DNA of 51,312 nucleotides, taken from Pseudomonadota bacterium (lineage in GTDB: Bacteria > Pseudomonadota > Gammaproteobacteria > Burkholderiales > Burkholderiaceae_C). Shown one piece after another: positions 1 to 10,027 of this stretch. The position numbers and the translations under genes are program-made. How positions within the stretch are numbered: position 1 is the first letter of the stretch; every line of letters starts with the position of its first letter. The stretch is from contig JAFECU010000206.1 of NCBI GenBank assembly GCA_018242005.1, positions 1 to 51,312 of the forward strand, given 5' to 3'. Under the pieces are notes generated by a model that was not told where the DNA came from, made no database searches, and was given only the letters and a program-made list of their open reading frames with translations.

Positions 1-66
1 ACCATTGAGCCGCGTGAAATCACGCCGCGCATCATCCGTGAAGACAACTATGGAGGCCTGCACTGA
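1..66 (+). CDS. nuoC: NADH-quinone oxidoreductase subunit C, C-terminal end (partial)
   Basis: The window opens inside a reading frame whose last 21 codons end IIREDNYGGLH before a TGA stop. This tail, placed directly before nuoD, is typical of NuoC, the 30-kDa subunit of the peripheral arm of complex I that helps hold the Q-module at the membrane. The start and most of the gene lie upstream of the window. Identity rests on the short tail and on operon position. Confidence 0.85.
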   Translation, partial: TIEPREITPRIIREDNYGGLH

Positions 67-92
67 GGCGGCGGTCGCCAAGGTGTTAGAAC

Positions 93-1346
93 ATGGCTGA
101 AATCAAGAACTATTCCCTGAATTTCGGACCGCAGCACCCTGCAGCGCACGGTGTCTTGCGTCTGGTGCTGGAGCTCGACGGTGAGGTCGTGCAACGTGCC
201 GACCCCCATGTCGGCCTGCTGCATCGTGCGACCGAAAAGCTGGCCGAGCACAAGACCTTCATCCAGTCGCTGCCCTATATGGACCGCCTGGACTATGTGT
301 CAATGATGTGCAACGAACAGGCCTACTGCCTGGCCATCGAGAAGATGCTGGGCATAGAGGTGCCGCTGCGCGCCAAGTACATCCGCACGATGTTCGGCGA
401 AATCACGCGCCTTATGAATCATCTGATGTGGCTGGGCTCCAATGGCATGGACCTGGGTGCGTCCACGGTGCTCATGTATACCTTCCGTGAACGCGAGACG
501 CTGTTCGACATGTACGAGGCCGTCTCCGGCGCGCGCATGCATGCGGCCTACTACCGGCCCGGTGGCGTCTACCGCGACCTGCCCGACAGCATGCCCCAGC
601 TCAAGCCGAGCAAGGTGCGCAGCGCCAAGGCCGTGGCGGACTACAACCAGAACCGCCAGGGCAGCCTGCTGGACTTCATCGATGACTTCTGTGCCAAGTT
701 CCCCGGTTATGTCGATGAATACGAGACGCTGCTGACCGACAACCGCATCTGGAAGCAACGCACAGTGGGCATCGGTGTTGTTTCGGCCGAGCGTGCCCTG
801 AATCTCGGCATGAGCGGCGTGATGCTGCGCGGCTCGGGTGTGGCCTGGGACCTGCGCAAGAAGCAGCCTTACGACGCCTACGACCGCGTGGATTTCGACG
901 TGCCCCTGGGCAAGAACGGCGACTGCTATGACCGCTACCTGGTACGCGTCGAGGAGATGCGCCAGTCCAACCGCATCATCAAGCAATGCGCGGATTGGCT
1001 GCGCGCCAATCCAGGTCCGGTCATCGTCGATAACTACAAGGTGGCTCCGCCGCCGCGCGAACGCATGAAGACCGGCATGGAGGACTTGATCCACCATTTC
1101 AAGCTGTTCTCCGAGGGTTTCCGCGTACCGGCAGGCGAGGCCTATGCCGCGGTCGAACACCCCAAGGGCGAGTTTGGCATCTACCTGGTGAGCGATGGCG
1201 CCAACAAGCCCTATCGCCTGAAGATCCGCGCTCCCGGCTTTGCCCACCTGGCGGCGTATGACGAGTTGACACGTGGCCACATGATTGCCGATGCTGTCGC
1301 CATCATCGGCACCATGGATATCGTGTTCGGAGAGATTGACCGATGA
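93..1346 (+). CDS. nuoD: NADH-quinone oxidoreductase subunit D (49-kDa subunit)
   Basis: NuoD forms, with NuoB and NuoH, the ubiquinone-reduction site of complex I on the cytoplasmic side of the membrane. The 417-residue product has the usual length. It opens with the conserved N-terminal strand containing GPQHPAAHG, whose histidines (about residues 15 and 19) line the quinone pocket, and continues with the nickel-hydrogenase-like large-subunit fold, without the nickel cysteines as expected. An AAGGTG Shine-Dalgarno-like sequence precedes the ATG. It starts 26 bp after nuoC and its stop overlaps the nuoE start (ATGA), so the two are translationally coupled. Confidence 0.98.
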   Translation: MAEIKNYSLNFGPQHPAAHGVLRLVLELDGEVVQRADPHVGLLHRATEKLAEHKTFIQSLPYMDRLDYVSMMCNEQAYCLAIEKMLGIEVPLRAKYIRTMFGEITRLMNHLMWLGSNGMDLGASTVLMYTFRERETLFDMYEAVSGARMHAAYYRPGGVYRDLPDSMPQLKPSKVRSAKAVADYNQNRQGSLLDFIDDFCAKFPGYVDEYETLLTDNRIWKQRTVGIGVVSAERALNLGMSGVMLRGSGVAWDLRKKQPYDAYDRVDFDVPLGKNGDCYDRYLVRVEEMRQSNRIIKQCADWLRANPGPVIVDNYKVAPPPRERMKTGMEDLIHHFKLFSEGFRVPAGEAYAAVEHPKGEFGIYLVSDGANKPYRLKIRAPGFAHLAAYDELTRGHMIADAVAIIGTMDIVFGEIDR

Positions 1347-1834
1347 TTACCGAAGCGACCAAGACGCGCTTTGCGCGCGAAGTGGCCAAGTACCCGCCCG
1401 AGCAGCGGCAGTCGGCCGTGATGGCCTGTCTGTCCATCGTGCAGCAGGAGCAGGGCTGGGTCAGCCAGGAGAGCGAGGCCATGATTGCCGAGTACCTGGG
1501 TATGCCTGAGATCGCCGTGCACGAGGTCACGACCTTCTACAACATGTACAACCAGCAGCCGGTCGGCAAGTACAAGCTGGCCGTCTGCACCAACCTGCCA
1601 TGCCAGCTGCGTGGCGGCAACCAGGCGCTGCACCATCTGGAGTCCAAGCTCGGCATCGCCATGGGCGAAACCACGCCTGACGGCCTGTTCACGTTGCAGC
1701 AATGCGAATGCCTGGGAGCCTGTGCGGATGCGCCGGCGATGCTGGTAAACGACCGCAATATGTGCAGCTTCATGGATGACGACAGGCTCGACCAACTGGT
1801 TGATGGCTTGCGCACCGCGGAGGGCAAGCAATGA
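1343..1834 (+). CDS. nuoE: NADH-quinone oxidoreductase subunit E (24-kDa subunit)
   Basis: This is a thioredoxin-like [2Fe-2S] subunit of the NADH dehydrogenase module; it carries cluster N1a next to the FMN of NuoF. The 163-residue protein has the ligand pattern C-x4-C (C82, C87) followed by C-x3-C (C123, C127, in CLGAC). An extra Cys121 precedes the second pair. Its ATG overlaps the nuoD stop, and its own stop overlaps the nuoF start by four bases, so nuoD-E-F are tightly coupled. Confidence 0.97.
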   Translation: MITEATKTRFAREVAKYPPEQRQSAVMACLSIVQQEQGWVSQESEAMIAEYLGMPEIAVHEVTTFYNMYNQQPVGKYKLAVCTNLPCQLRGGNQALHHLESKLGIAMGETTPDGLFTLQQCECLGACADAPAMLVNDRNMCSFMDDDRLDQLVDGLRTAEGKQ

Positions 1835-3180
1835 CCACGGCCGCACAGGTTTTGTCTCAGTTCCAGGCGACGGGCGTACAGACCTGTTTCCATGACCGGC
1901 ATATCAATGCGCAGATCTACGCCGATCTGAACGGCAGCAACTGGAGCATCAAGGACTACGAGGCGCGCGGCGGCTATGCGGCGCTGCGCAAGATCCTGGG
2001 CAAGGATGGTGGTGAAGGCCTCACGCAGGATCAGGTGATCGCCACCGTCAAGGAATCGGGCCTGCGCGGCCGCGGCGGTGCGGGCTTTCCCACGGGTCTG
2101 AAGTGGAGCTTCATGCCGCGCCAGTTCCCGGGGCAGAAGCACCTGGTCTGCAACTCCGACGAGGGCGAGCCCGGCACCTGCAAGGACCGAGACATCCTGA
2201 TGTACAACCCCCATATCGTCATCGAGGGGATGATCATCGGCGCCTACGCCATGGGGATTTCGCTGGGCTACAACTACATCCATGGCGAGATTTTCCAGGT
2301 CTACGAACGCTTCGAGGCAGCGCTCGAAGAGGCGCGGGCCGCCGGCTACCTGGGCGACAACATCCTGGGCAGCAGCTTCAGCTTCCAGCTGCATGCGCAC
2401 CACGGTTTCGGTGCCTACATCTGCGGCGAAGAAACCGCGCTGCTCGAATCCATCGAAGGCAAGAAGGGCCAACCGCGCTTCAAGCCGCCGTTCCCCGCGA
2501 GCTTCGGTCTGTATGGCAAGCCGACCACCATCAACAACACCGAGACCTTCGCGGCCGTTCCCTGGATCATCCGCAATGGTGGTCAGGCCTACCTTGAATG
2601 CGGCAAGCCCAACAACGGGGGGACCAAGATCTTCTCGGTCAGCGGTGACGTGGAACGCCCTGGGAACTACGAGATACCGTTGGGTACGCCATTCAGCAAA
2701 CTGCTGGAACTGGCCGGTGGCGTGCGCAAGGGCCACCAGCTGAAGGCCGTGATTCCCGGGGGCTCGTCGTCGCCGGTGATCCCGGCCGCCATGATGATGG
2801 AATGCACGATGGACTACGACTCCATCGCCAAGGCCGGCTCCATGCTGGGCTCGGGTGCCGTCATCGTCATGGACGATACGCGCGACATGGTCGAGTCACT
2901 GATGCGCCTGTCCTACTTCTACATGCATGAGTCCTGCGGCCAGTGCACGCCTTGCCGTGAAGGTACGGGCTGGCTGTGGCGCGTCGTGCACCGCATCCAG
3001 CATGGCGAGGGCCGTCCCGAGGACATCGAGTTGCTCGACAGCGTGGCCTTCAACATCATGGGTCGCACGATCTGTGCCCTGGGCGATGCGGCGGCCATGC
3101 CGGTGCGCGCCATGATCAAGCATTTCCGCCACGAGTTCGTGGCCAAGATCGAGGCCGCAGCCAAGGCATCCGCTGCCTGA
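1831..3180 (+). CDS. nuoF: NADH-quinone oxidoreductase subunit F (51-kDa, NADH- and FMN-binding)
   Basis: NuoF oxidises NADH through a bound FMN and passes electrons to cluster N3. In the 449-residue product the FMN-binding glycine-rich segment [13 protein letters not shown] is at about residues 80-92. The NADH-site motif [10 protein letters not shown] follows. The [4Fe-4S] N3 ligands are C369, C372 and C375 (SCGQCTPC) plus C415. The length is normal. It overlaps nuoE by ATGA and is followed by nuoG after 15 bp. Confidence 0.98.
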   Translation: MTTAAQVLSQFQATGVQTCFHDRHINAQIYADLNGSNWSIKDYEARGGYAALRKILGKDGGEGLTQDQVIATVKESGLRGRGGAGFPTGLKWSFMPRQFPGQKHLVCNSDEGEPGTCKDRDILMYNPHIVIEGMIIGAYAMGISLGYNYIHGEIFQVYERFEAALEEARAAGYLGDNILGSSFSFQLHAHHGFGAYICGEETALLESIEGKKGQPRFKPPFPASFGLYGKPTTINNTETFAAVPWIIRNGGQAYLECGKPNNGGTKIFSVSGDVERPGNYEIPLGTPFSKLLELAGGVRKGHQLKAVIPGGSSSPVIPAAMMMECTMDYDSIAKAGSMLGSGAVIVMDDTRDMVESLMRLSYFYMHESCGQCTPCREGTGWLWRVVHRIQHGEGRPEDIELLDSVAFNIMGRTICALGDAAAMPVRAMIKHFRHEFVAKIEAAAKASAA

Positions 3181-3195
3181 TCGCGAGAAAAGCAT

Positions 3196-5313
3196 ATGGT
3201 TGAAATTGAACTGGACGGTCAGAAGGTAGAGATTGCCGAGGGCAGCATGGTCATGCATGCGGCTGAGAAGGCCAATGTCTACATTCCCCACTTCTGCTAC
3301 CACAAGAAGCTTTCCATTGCGGCCAACTGCCGCATGTGCCTGGTGGACGTGGAGAAGGCGCCCAAGCCCATGCCCGCCTGCGCCACGCCGGTGACGCAGG
3401 GCATGATCGTGCGCACCAAGAGCGACAAGGCGCTCAAGGCGCAGCAGTCGGTGATGGAATTCCTGCTCATCAATCACCCGCTCGATTGCCCCATTTGCGA
3501 CCAGGGCGGCGAATGCCAGCTTCAGGATCTGGCCGTGGGCTACGGTGCCTCGGCCTCGCGCTACGGTGAGGAAAAGCGAGTGGTGCTGAGGAAGGACATC
3601 GGCCCCTTGATCTCCACCGAGGAAATGACGCGCTGCATCCACTGCACGCGTTGTGTGCGCTTCGGCCAGGAAATCGGTGGCGACATGGAACTGGGCATGA
3701 TCAACCGGGGCGAACACTCCGAGATCACCACGGTCAAGGGCGACACCGTGGATTCCGAGCTCTCGGGCAACATGATCGACATCTGCCCCGTGGGCGCGCT
3801 GACCAGCCGACCATTCCGCTACAGTGCCCGGACCTGGGAGCTGTCGCGCCGCAAATCGATTTCGCCGCATGACTCCACCGGCGCCAATCTCATCGTGCAG
3901 GTCAAGAACCACAAGGTGCTGCGCGTAGTGCCCATGGAGAACGAGGCCGTCAACGAATGCTGGATCGCCGACCGCGATCGCTTCTCCTATGAGGCCTTGA
4001 ATGGCGAGGATCGCCTGACCCGACCCATGCTCAAGCAGGGTGGCCAGTGGCAGGAGGTCGATTGGCAGACGGCCCTCGAATATGTGGCCAACGGACTCAA
4101 GTGCGTGCGCGACAAGCACGGCGCCTCGGCCATAGGCGCCCTGGTCAGCCCGCACAGCACGCTGGAAGAGCTGCAGCTCGCCGCTGCCCTGGTGCGCGGC
4201 CTGGGCAGCGACAACATCGACCACCGCCTGCGCCATGCCGAGTTCAGTGCACCTGAGGGCGTGCGCTGGCTGGGCCTGCCCATTGCCGCGCTGTCCGAGC
4301 TGCAATCGGTGTTGGTAGTCGGCTCCAACCTGCGCAAGGATCACCCGCTGTTCGCCCAGCGCATACGCCAGGCGGCGCGCAGGGGCTGCACCGTGCATGC
4401 CATCAACGCCCAGGCCTATGACTGGGCGATGCCCGCGACCCATGCCGTGGTATCTCACACCGACTGGACTCAGGCCATGGCCGACGTGGCGGCCGCCGTG
4501 GCACAGGCCAAGGGCGTTGCCGCACCCGCGCCGGGCCAGGCGAACGAAGAGGCTGTGGCCATCGCCCGTGCCCTTCTTGCCGGTGAACGCAAGGCGATCC
4601 TGCTGGGCAATGCCGCAGCGCACCATGCCCAGGCTTCAACCCTGCTGGCACTGGCCCAGTGGATTGCGACGGAAACCGGATCCACGTTCGGCTATCTGAC
4701 CGAGGCTGCCAACACCGTGGGCGCGCAGTTCGTGGGCGCCGAGCCGCACCAGGGGGGCTTGAATGCCGCTCAGATGCTGGCCGGCCAGGTCAAGGCCTTG
4801 TTCCTGCTCAACACCGAACCCGATGCCGACTCGGCCGCCGGGGCCAGTGCCGCCCAGGGCCTGGCCGAGGTGGACATGGTGGTCACGCTGAGCCCGTTCA
4901 AGGCCAATATGGAATTCAGCGACGTACTGCTGCCGATCGCGCCGTTTACCGAAACCTCAGGCAGCTACGTCAACGCCGACGGCCGCGTGCAGAGCTTCCA
5001 TGCCGTCGTGCGTCCGTTGGGCGAGACGCGTCCGGCCTGGAAGGTTCTGCGTGTGCTGGGCAATATCATGGGCCTGAAAGGCATGGACTTCGACTCGTCG
5101 CAGGCGGTGCTGGCCCAGGTCGTTGCTGGTGCGACCCTGCTTGGTGCCGGGCAACTGAGCAATGCCACCCGTGCCGCCATCAAGGTGACCCCTGGCCCTG
5201 CGACCGCGCCCGTGGTCGCCAGCATCTACCAACTCGATGGCCTGGTGCGCCGCGCCCCTGCGCTGCAGCAGACCGCCGACGCCCGCAAGGCAAGTGAAGG
5301 GGCTGCAGCATGA
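3196..5313 (+). CDS. nuoG: NADH-quinone oxidoreductase subunit G (75-kDa subunit)
   Basis: NuoG is the largest peripheral subunit and carries the iron-sulfur chain that leads electrons from NuoF to the Q-module. Visible ligands are the [2Fe-2S] N1b set C34, C45, C48, C62; the N5 set H94, C98, C101, C107; and the N4 set C147, C150, C153, C197. The four-cysteine motif for the extra cluster N7 found in some bacteria is not seen. The rest of the 705 residues is a molybdopterin-oxidoreductase-like domain with no catalytic role in this enzyme. Its stop overlaps the nuoH start (ATGA). Confidence 0.97.
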   Translation: MVEIELDGQKVEIAEGSMVMHAAEKANVYIPHFCYHKKLSIAANCRMCLVDVEKAPKPMPACATPVTQGMIVRTKSDKALKAQQSVMEFLLINHPLDCPICDQGGECQLQDLAVGYGASASRYGEEKRVVLRKDIGPLISTEEMTRCIHCTRCVRFGQEIGGDMELGMINRGEHSEITTVKGDTVDSELSGNMIDICPVGALTSRPFRYSARTWELSRRKSISPHDSTGANLIVQVKNHKVLRVVPMENEAVNECWIADRDRFSYEALNGEDRLTRPMLKQGGQWQEVDWQTALEYVANGLKCVRDKHGASAIGALVSPHSTLEELQLAAALVRGLGSDNIDHRLRHAEFSAPEGVRWLGLPIAALSELQSVLVVGSNLRKDHPLFAQRIRQAARRGCTVHAINAQAYDWAMPATHAVVSHTDWTQAMADVAAAVAQAKGVAAPAPGQANEEAVAIARALLAGERKAILLGNAAAHHAQASTLLALAQWIATETGSTFGYLTEAANTVGAQFVGAEPHQGGLNAAQMLAGQVKALFLLNTEPDADSAAGASAAQGLAEVDMVVTLSPFKANMEFSDVLLPIAPFTETSGSYVNADGRVQSFHAVVRPLGETRPAWKVLRVLGNIMGLKGMDFDSSQAVLAQVVAGATLLGAGQLSNATRAAIKVTPGPATAPVVASIYQLDGLVRRAPALQQTADARKASEGAAA

Positions 5314-6386
5314 TCGACGCCATCTACAACGGCGGCCTGAATCTGGTCGCGACCGGCTGGTGGGCCGCGCTGGCCTGGCCCGTGATCTGGAACCTGATCA
5401 AGATCGTGTGCGTTCTGGCTCCGCTGATGGGTGCCGTGGCCTACCTGACCCTGTGGGAGCGCAAGCTGCTTGGATTCATGCAGGCGCGCCTCGGGCCCAA
5501 CCGCGTGGGTCCCGGTGGCCTGCTGCAGCCGATCGCCGACGGTCTCAAGCTCCTGACCAAGGAGGTGATCCAGCCCGCGGCGTCGAGCAAGGGCATGTTC
5601 ATCCTCGGGCCCATCATGGCCATCATGCCTGCCCTGGCGGCCTGGGTGGTCGTGCCGTTTGCGCCTGAGGCCGCCCTGGCCAACATCAACGCCGGACTGC
5701 TGCTGGTCATGGCCATTGCCTCGATCGAGGTCTATGGCGTGATCATCGCCGGCTGGGCCTCCAACTCCAAGTACGCGCTGCTCGGCGCCCTGCGCGCATC
5801 GGCGCAGCTGGTCAGCTACGAGATTGCCATGGGTTTTTGCTTCGTGGTGGTCATCATGGTCACCGGCAGCATGAACCTGACCGACATCGTGCTGGGACAG
5901 GCGCGTGGGGCGATGGCGGGCATGGGCCTGAACTTCCTGTCCTGGAATTGGCTGCCCCTACTGCCGGTGTTCCTGGTGTACCTGATCTCGGGCGTTGCCG
6001 AGACCAACCGCCATCCGTTCGATATGGCCGAGGGCGAAGCCGAAATCGTGGCCGGCCACATGGTCGAGTACTCGGGCATGGGCTTCGCGATCTTCTTCCT
6101 GGCCGAGTACGCCGCAATGTGGCTGGTATCCATCCTGGCGGTGTTGATGTTCCTCGGCGGTTGGTTGCCGCCGGTCGAGGCATTGGGCTTCATCCCGGGC
6201 TGGATCTGGTTGGGCCTAAAAACCTTTGTCGTGGTATCCATGTTCATCTGGATCCGCGCCACCTTCCCGCGCTACCGCTATGACCAGATCATGCGTCTGG
6301 GCTGGAAGATCTTCATCCCGGTGACCCTGGTGTGGCTGCTGGTTGTGGGCGCCTGGTTGCTGTCGCCCGTGAACATTTGGAAATAG
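5310..6386 (+). CDS. nuoH: NADH-quinone oxidoreductase subunit H (ND1-like)
   Basis: This membrane subunit connects the peripheral and membrane arms and forms the mouth of the quinone channel. The 358-residue product has about eight hydrophobic helices. The conserved loop [18 protein letters not shown] carries the acidic residues proposed to link quinone chemistry to proton movement. It overlaps nuoG by four bases and precedes nuoI by 12 bp. Confidence 0.97.
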   Translation: MIDAIYNGGLNLVATGWWAALAWPVIWNLIKIVCVLAPLMGAVAYLTLWERKLLGFMQARLGPNRVGPGGLLQPIADGLKLLTKEVIQPAASSKGMFILGPIMAIMPALAAWVVVPFAPEAALANINAGLLLVMAIASIEVYGVIIAGWASNSKYALLGALRASAQLVSYEIAMGFCFVVVIMVTGSMNLTDIVLGQARGAMAGMGLNFLSWNWLPLLPVFLVYLISGVAETNRHPFDMAEGEAEIVAGHMVEYSGMGFAIFFLAEYAAMWLVSILAVLMFLGGWLPPVEALGFIPGWIWLGLKTFVVVSMFIWIRATFPRYRYDQIMRLGWKIFIPVTLVWLLVVGAWLLSPVNIWK

Positions 6387-6398
6387 GCGGGGACATCC

Positions 6399-6911
6399 AT
6401 GACTGCTGTTGCTGCTCCTGCATCCTTTTCGATCAAGGATTTTTTCAAGAGCTTCATGCTCTGGGAACTGGCCAAGGGCATGGTGCTCACGGGCCGTTAC
6501 ACCTTCCGTGGCAAGGTCACGCTGCAATTCCCCGAGGAGAAGACTCCGCTGTCGCCGCGCTTTCGTGGCCTGCACGCGCTGCGTCGCTATGAGAATGGCG
6601 AGGAGCGTTGCATCGCCTGCAAGCTCTGCGAGGCCATTTGCCCGGCGCTGGCCATCACCATCGAATCCGACGTGCGCGCCGATGGTACGCGGCGCACGAC
6701 GCGTTACGACATCGACCTGACCAAGTGCATCTTCTGCGGTTTCTGCGAGGAAAGCTGCCCAACCGACTCCATCGTCGAGACGCAGATCCTCGAATACCAC
6801 GGAGAAAAGCGTGGCGACCTGTACTTCACCAAGGACATGTTGCTGGCCGTGGGCGATCGCTACGAACCCGAGATCGCTGCTGCCAAGGCGGCGGACGCCA
6901 AGTACCGTTGA
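6399..6911 (+). CDS. nuoI: NADH-quinone oxidoreductase subunit I (TYKY, two [4Fe-4S])
   Basis: NuoI carries clusters N6a and N6b, which pass electrons toward N2 at the quinone site. Two ferredoxin-type motifs are complete: C71, C74, C77, C81 ([11 protein letters not shown]) and C110, C113, C116, C120 ([11 protein letters not shown]). The N-terminal amphipathic helix around residues 12-30 would lie on the membrane surface. At 170 residues it has normal length for the betaproteobacterial protein. Confidence 0.98.
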   Translation: MTAVAAPASFSIKDFFKSFMLWELAKGMVLTGRYTFRGKVTLQFPEEKTPLSPRFRGLHALRRYENGEERCIACKLCEAICPALAITIESDVRADGTRRTTRYDIDLTKCIFCGFCEESCPTDSIVETQILEYHGEKRGDLYFTKDMLLAVGDRYEPEIAAAKAADAKYR

Positions 6912-6954
6912 TCGGGTGTTGTGTCACACCTGAACCTTTGAAAAGACCCGATTC

Positions 6955-7629
6955 ATGGACGTCAAAACCGGATTTTTCTACCTGTTCTCGGTAGTGCTGC
7001 TGTATGCGGCCTTCCGGGTCGTGACGGCGCGCAACCCCGTGCATGCCGTGCTGCATCTGATTCTGGCCTTCACCCAGGCTTCTGGCATATGGCTGATTCT
7101 CAAGGCGGAATTCCTGGCCATTGCCCTGGTGCTTGTGTACCTGGGCGCGGTCATGGTGCTGTTCCTGTTCGTGGTGATGATGCTGGACATCCGCTTCGAC
7201 ACCGTGCGCCGTGGCTTCTGGAAGCATTTCCCGCTGGCGGCGCTCATTGGCGCCCTGGTGGCCTTCGAAATGGCCGCCGTCCTGATGACCGGTTTTCGTG
7301 GCGTTGAAGAAGCCAAGGCCGCGCCAGCCCTGCTCAATGCAGCGGGCCAGGTTCTGCCGTATTCCAATACGCAGGCCCTCGGCCGGCTGATGTACACCGA
7401 GTATCTTTACCCGGTCGAAGTTGCCGCCGTGATCCTGCTGGTGGCCATGATTTCGGCGATTGCCCTGACGCTGCGCCAGCGCAAGGACGTCAAGGCCAAC
7501 AATGCCACGGCGCAGTTGCGGGCCCGTGCCAGCGAGCGCCTGGTGGTGGTGAAGATGCCGATCACGCAGGCGCCCCAGTCCCCGGTCGATACCGAAGCCG
7601 GCGCGCAGGAGCAGGAGAAGAAAGCATGA
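6955..7629 (+). CDS. nuoJ: NADH-quinone oxidoreductase subunit J (ND6-like)
   Basis: This is a membrane-arm subunit with about five transmembrane helices, including the conserved third helix with a pi-bulge next to NuoK. The 224-residue product has a hydrophilic C-terminal extension after the last helix. There is a 43-bp gap after nuoI and no strong Shine-Dalgarno sequence before the ATG. The last codons overlap the nuoK start by four bases, so nuoK translation probably depends on nuoJ. Confidence 0.95.
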   Translation: MDVKTGFFYLFSVVLLYAAFRVVTARNPVHAVLHLILAFTQASGIWLILKAEFLAIALVLVYLGAVMVLFLFVVMMLDIRFDTVRRGFWKHFPLAALIGALVAFEMAAVLMTGFRGVEEAKAAPALLNAAGQVLPYSNTQALGRLMYTEYLYPVEVAAVILLVAMISAIALTLRQRKDVKANNATAQLRARASERLVVVKMPITQAPQSPVDTEAGAQEQEKKA

Positions 7630-7934
7630 CATTGACCCTGGGCCATTTTCTGTCGCTGGGGGCGATGCTGTTCGCCCTGGCGGTTGTGGGTATCTTCCTG
7701 AATCGCAAGAACCTGATCGTCCTGCTGATGGCGATCGAGTTGATGCTGCTCGCCGTGAACATCAACTTCGTCGCATTCTCGTACTACCTGGGCGACATGC
7801 ATGGTCAGGTGTTCGTGTTCTTCATCCTTACCGTGGCAGCCGCCGAGGCGGCCATTGGCCTGGCCATCTTGGTGCTGCTGTTCCGTAACAAGGCCAGCAT
7901 CAATGCGGAAGACCTCAACACCCTCAAGGGGTGA
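7626..7934 (+). CDS. nuoK: NADH-quinone oxidoreductase subunit K (ND4L-like)
   Basis: This small 102-residue subunit has three transmembrane helices and belongs to the E-channel proton path. Membrane glutamates are visible in the second helix ([12 protein letters not shown]) and the third ([12 protein letters not shown]), as expected. The length matches the family exactly. ATGA overlap with nuoJ; 32 bp to nuoL. Confidence 0.97.
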   Translation: MTLTLGHFLSLGAMLFALAVVGIFLNRKNLIVLLMAIELMLLAVNINFVAFSYYLGDMHGQVFVFFILTVAAAEAAIGLAILVLLFRNKASINAEDLNTLKG

Positions 7935-7966
7935 TGGGCTAACCGGTACTTGCAAGGTTCACAAGA

Positions 7967-10000
7967 ATGAGTCAAACCCTTTCTGCTTCGACGCTGCTGG
8001 CGGTGCCCTTGGCGCCGCTGGTTGGCTCCGTGCTGGCCGGTCTTTTTGGCACGGCCTTTGGTGGCAACTTGCTGGGTCGGCGCGCCTCGCATTCCTTGAC
8101 CATCCTGGGTGTGCTGGTGTCCTTCATCCTGTCGGCCATGACGCTCAGCAGCGTGGTGCTCGACGGCGCCCGCTTCAACCAGACCATCTACACCTGGATG
8201 GTGGTGGGCGGCCTGAAGATGGAGATCGGCTTTCTGATCGACAGCCTGACGGCGATGATGATGTGCGTGGTGAGCTTCGTGTCGCTCATGGTGCATATCT
8301 ACACGATAGGCTACATGGAGGAGGACGAGGGCTACAACCGCTTCTTCTCCTACATCTCGCTGTTCACCTTCTCCATGCTCATGCTGGTCATGAGCAACAA
8401 CATGCTGCAGCTGTTTTTCGGCTGGGAGGCGGTGGGTCTGGTGTCCTATCTCCTGATCGGTTTCTGGTTCAAGAAACCGTCGGCCATCTTCGCCAACCTC
8501 AAGGCCTTCCTGGTCAACCGCGTGGGGGATTTCGGCTTCATTCTCGGAATCGGCCTGATCGCCGCCTATACCGGTAGCTTCAACTACGGCGAAATCTTTG
8601 CCAAGCGGCAGGAGCTGGCCGGCCTGCTGCTGCCGGGAACCGGCTGGCTGTTGATTACCGTGGCCTGCATCTGCCTGTTCATTGGTGCCATGGGCAAGAG
8701 CGCGCAGGTGCCGCTTCATGTCTGGCTGCCCGACTCCATGGAAGGTCCGACACCGATTTCCGCGCTGATCCACGCCGCCACCATGGTGACGGCAGGGATC
8801 TTCATGGTCACGCGCATGTCGCCGCTGTTCGAGATGTCGGATACGGCGCTGAACTTCGTGCTGATCATCGGCGCCATCACGGCGTTGTTCATGGGCTTCC
8901 TGGGCATCATCCAGAACGATATCAAGCGCGTGATTGCCTACTCCACGCTGTCCCAGCTCGGCTACATGACGGTGGCCCTGGGCGTGTCTGCCTACTCGGT
9001 GGCAGTGTTCCACCTGATGACACACGCCTTCTTCAAGGCTCTGCTGTTCCTGGGCGCGGGCTCGGTCATCATGGGCGTGCACCATAACCAGGACATTCGC
9101 TGGATGGGCGGCCTGCGCAAGTACATGCCGATCACCTGGATCACCTCGCTGCTGGGTTCACTGGCGCTGATTGGCACGCCGCTGTTCTCGGGCTTCTATT
9201 CCAAGGAAAACATCATCGAGGCCGCGCGCTTCAGCCAGCTGCCCGGTGCCGGCTTTGCCCATTTTGCGGTGCTCGCGGGCGTTTTTGTCACGGCCTTCTA
9301 TTCGTTCCGGATGTACTTCCTTGTCTTCCATGGAAAGGAGCGCTACGACCAGAACCCGGATGCGCACCATGATGCGCAGGAGGAGCCCGATCCGCACCAT
9401 CATCAGGCCGACCATTCCAAGCCCCACGAGACGCCCTGGGTGGTGACCGTGCCGCTGGTGCTGCTGGCCATTCCCTCGGTGGTGATCGGGTTCATGTACA
9501 TACAGCCTATGCTGTTCGGCGACTTCTTCAAGGACGTGATCTTCGTCGATGCCGCCAAGCATGGCGCGATGGCTGAACTGGCGCATGAGTTCCACGGCCC
9601 GCTGGCCATGGCCGTGCATGCACTGCAGACGGCGCCGTTCTGGCTGGCGCTGGCCGGTGTCGTGCTGTCCTACTACATGTACATCATCAATCCGGCGCTG
9701 CCGGCAGCGATCAAGCGTGCTTTCCAGCCCATCTATACCTTGCTGGAAAACAAGTACTACATGGACTGGTTCAACGAGAACATCATCGCCGCCGGCACTC
9801 GCTGCCTGGGGGTCGGTCTGTGGAAGGGCGCCGACCAGGGCGTGATCGATGGTGCCATCGTCAATGGGTCCTGGAAGATAGTGGCGCGTATCTCGGCGGC
9901 GCTGCGCCGCGTGCAGTCGGGCTTTCTGTACCACTACGCGTTGTTCATGATTCTGGGTGTGTTCGTACTCATGACGTATTTCGTCTGGCTCAACAAATAG
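7967..10000 (+). CDS. nuoL: NADH-quinone oxidoreductase subunit L (ND5-like antiporter subunit)
   Basis: NuoL is the distal antiporter-like, proton-translocating subunit of complex I. At 677 residues it is full length. It shows the Proton_antipo family core (the segment following FFGWEAVGLVSYLLIGFW) and the C-terminal part containing the lateral helix. Between two helices, at about residues 465-490, lies a loop rich in histidine and acidic residues (DPHHHQADHSKPHE). The stop codon TAG and the last codons form the left arm of an inverted repeat spanning the nuoM ribosome-binding site. Confidence 0.97.
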   Translation: MSQTLSASTLLAVPLAPLVGSVLAGLFGTAFGGNLLGRRASHSLTILGVLVSFILSAMTLSSVVLDGARFNQTIYTWMVVGGLKMEIGFLIDSLTAMMMCVVSFVSLMVHIYTIGYMEEDEGYNRFFSYISLFTFSMLMLVMSNNMLQLFFGWEAVGLVSYLLIGFWFKKPSAIFANLKAFLVNRVGDFGFILGIGLIAAYTGSFNYGEIFAKRQELAGLLLPGTGWLLITVACICLFIGAMGKSAQVPLHVWLPDSMEGPTPISALIHAATMVTAGIFMVTRMSPLFEMSDTALNFVLIIGAITALFMGFLGIIQNDIKRVIAYSTLSQLGYMTVALGVSAYSVAVFHLMTHAFFKALLFLGAGSVIMGVHHNQDIRWMGGLRKYMPITWITSLLGSLALIGTPLFSGFYSKENIIEAARFSQLPGAGFAHFAVLAGVFVTAFYSFRMYFLVFHGKERYDQNPDAHHDAQEEPDPHHHQADHSKPHETPWVVTVPLVLLAIPSVVIGFMYIQPMLFGDFFKDVIFVDAAKHGAMAELAHEFHGPLAMAVHALQTAPFWLALAGVVLSYYMYIINPALPAAIKRAFQPIYTLLENKYYMDWFNENIIAAGTRCLGVGLWKGADQGVIDGAIVNGSWKIVARISAALRRVQSGFLYHYALFMILGVFVLMTYFVWLNK

Positions 10001-10027
10001 GAGCAAATAACAAATGGGTTTGTTGAG
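9989..10027 (+). promoter_or_regulatory. Inverted repeat enclosing the nuoM ribosome-binding site and start
   Basis: CTCAACAAA at 9989-9997 is the exact reverse complement of TTTGTTGAG at 10019-10027. The 21-nt loop holds the nuoL stop, the AGGAG Shine-Dalgarno sequence (9999-10003) and the nuoM ATG (10014). In mRNA this 9-bp, AU-rich stem would present the initiation signals in a loop. The repeat is seen directly; any effect on nuoM translation is inferred. Confidence 0.5.

Noticed and set aside
300-1280. Long open frame on the minus strand opposite nuoD, and many similar frames opposite other genes
   Set aside because: They mirror strong genes in GC-rich DNA, show no family motifs, and have histidine/arginine-rich shadow composition.
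9330-9440. Histidine-rich loop of NuoL as a special metal-binding insert
   Set aside because: As far as I recall similar histidine-rich loops occur in other betaproteobacterial NuoL proteins, so it is not a local novelty.
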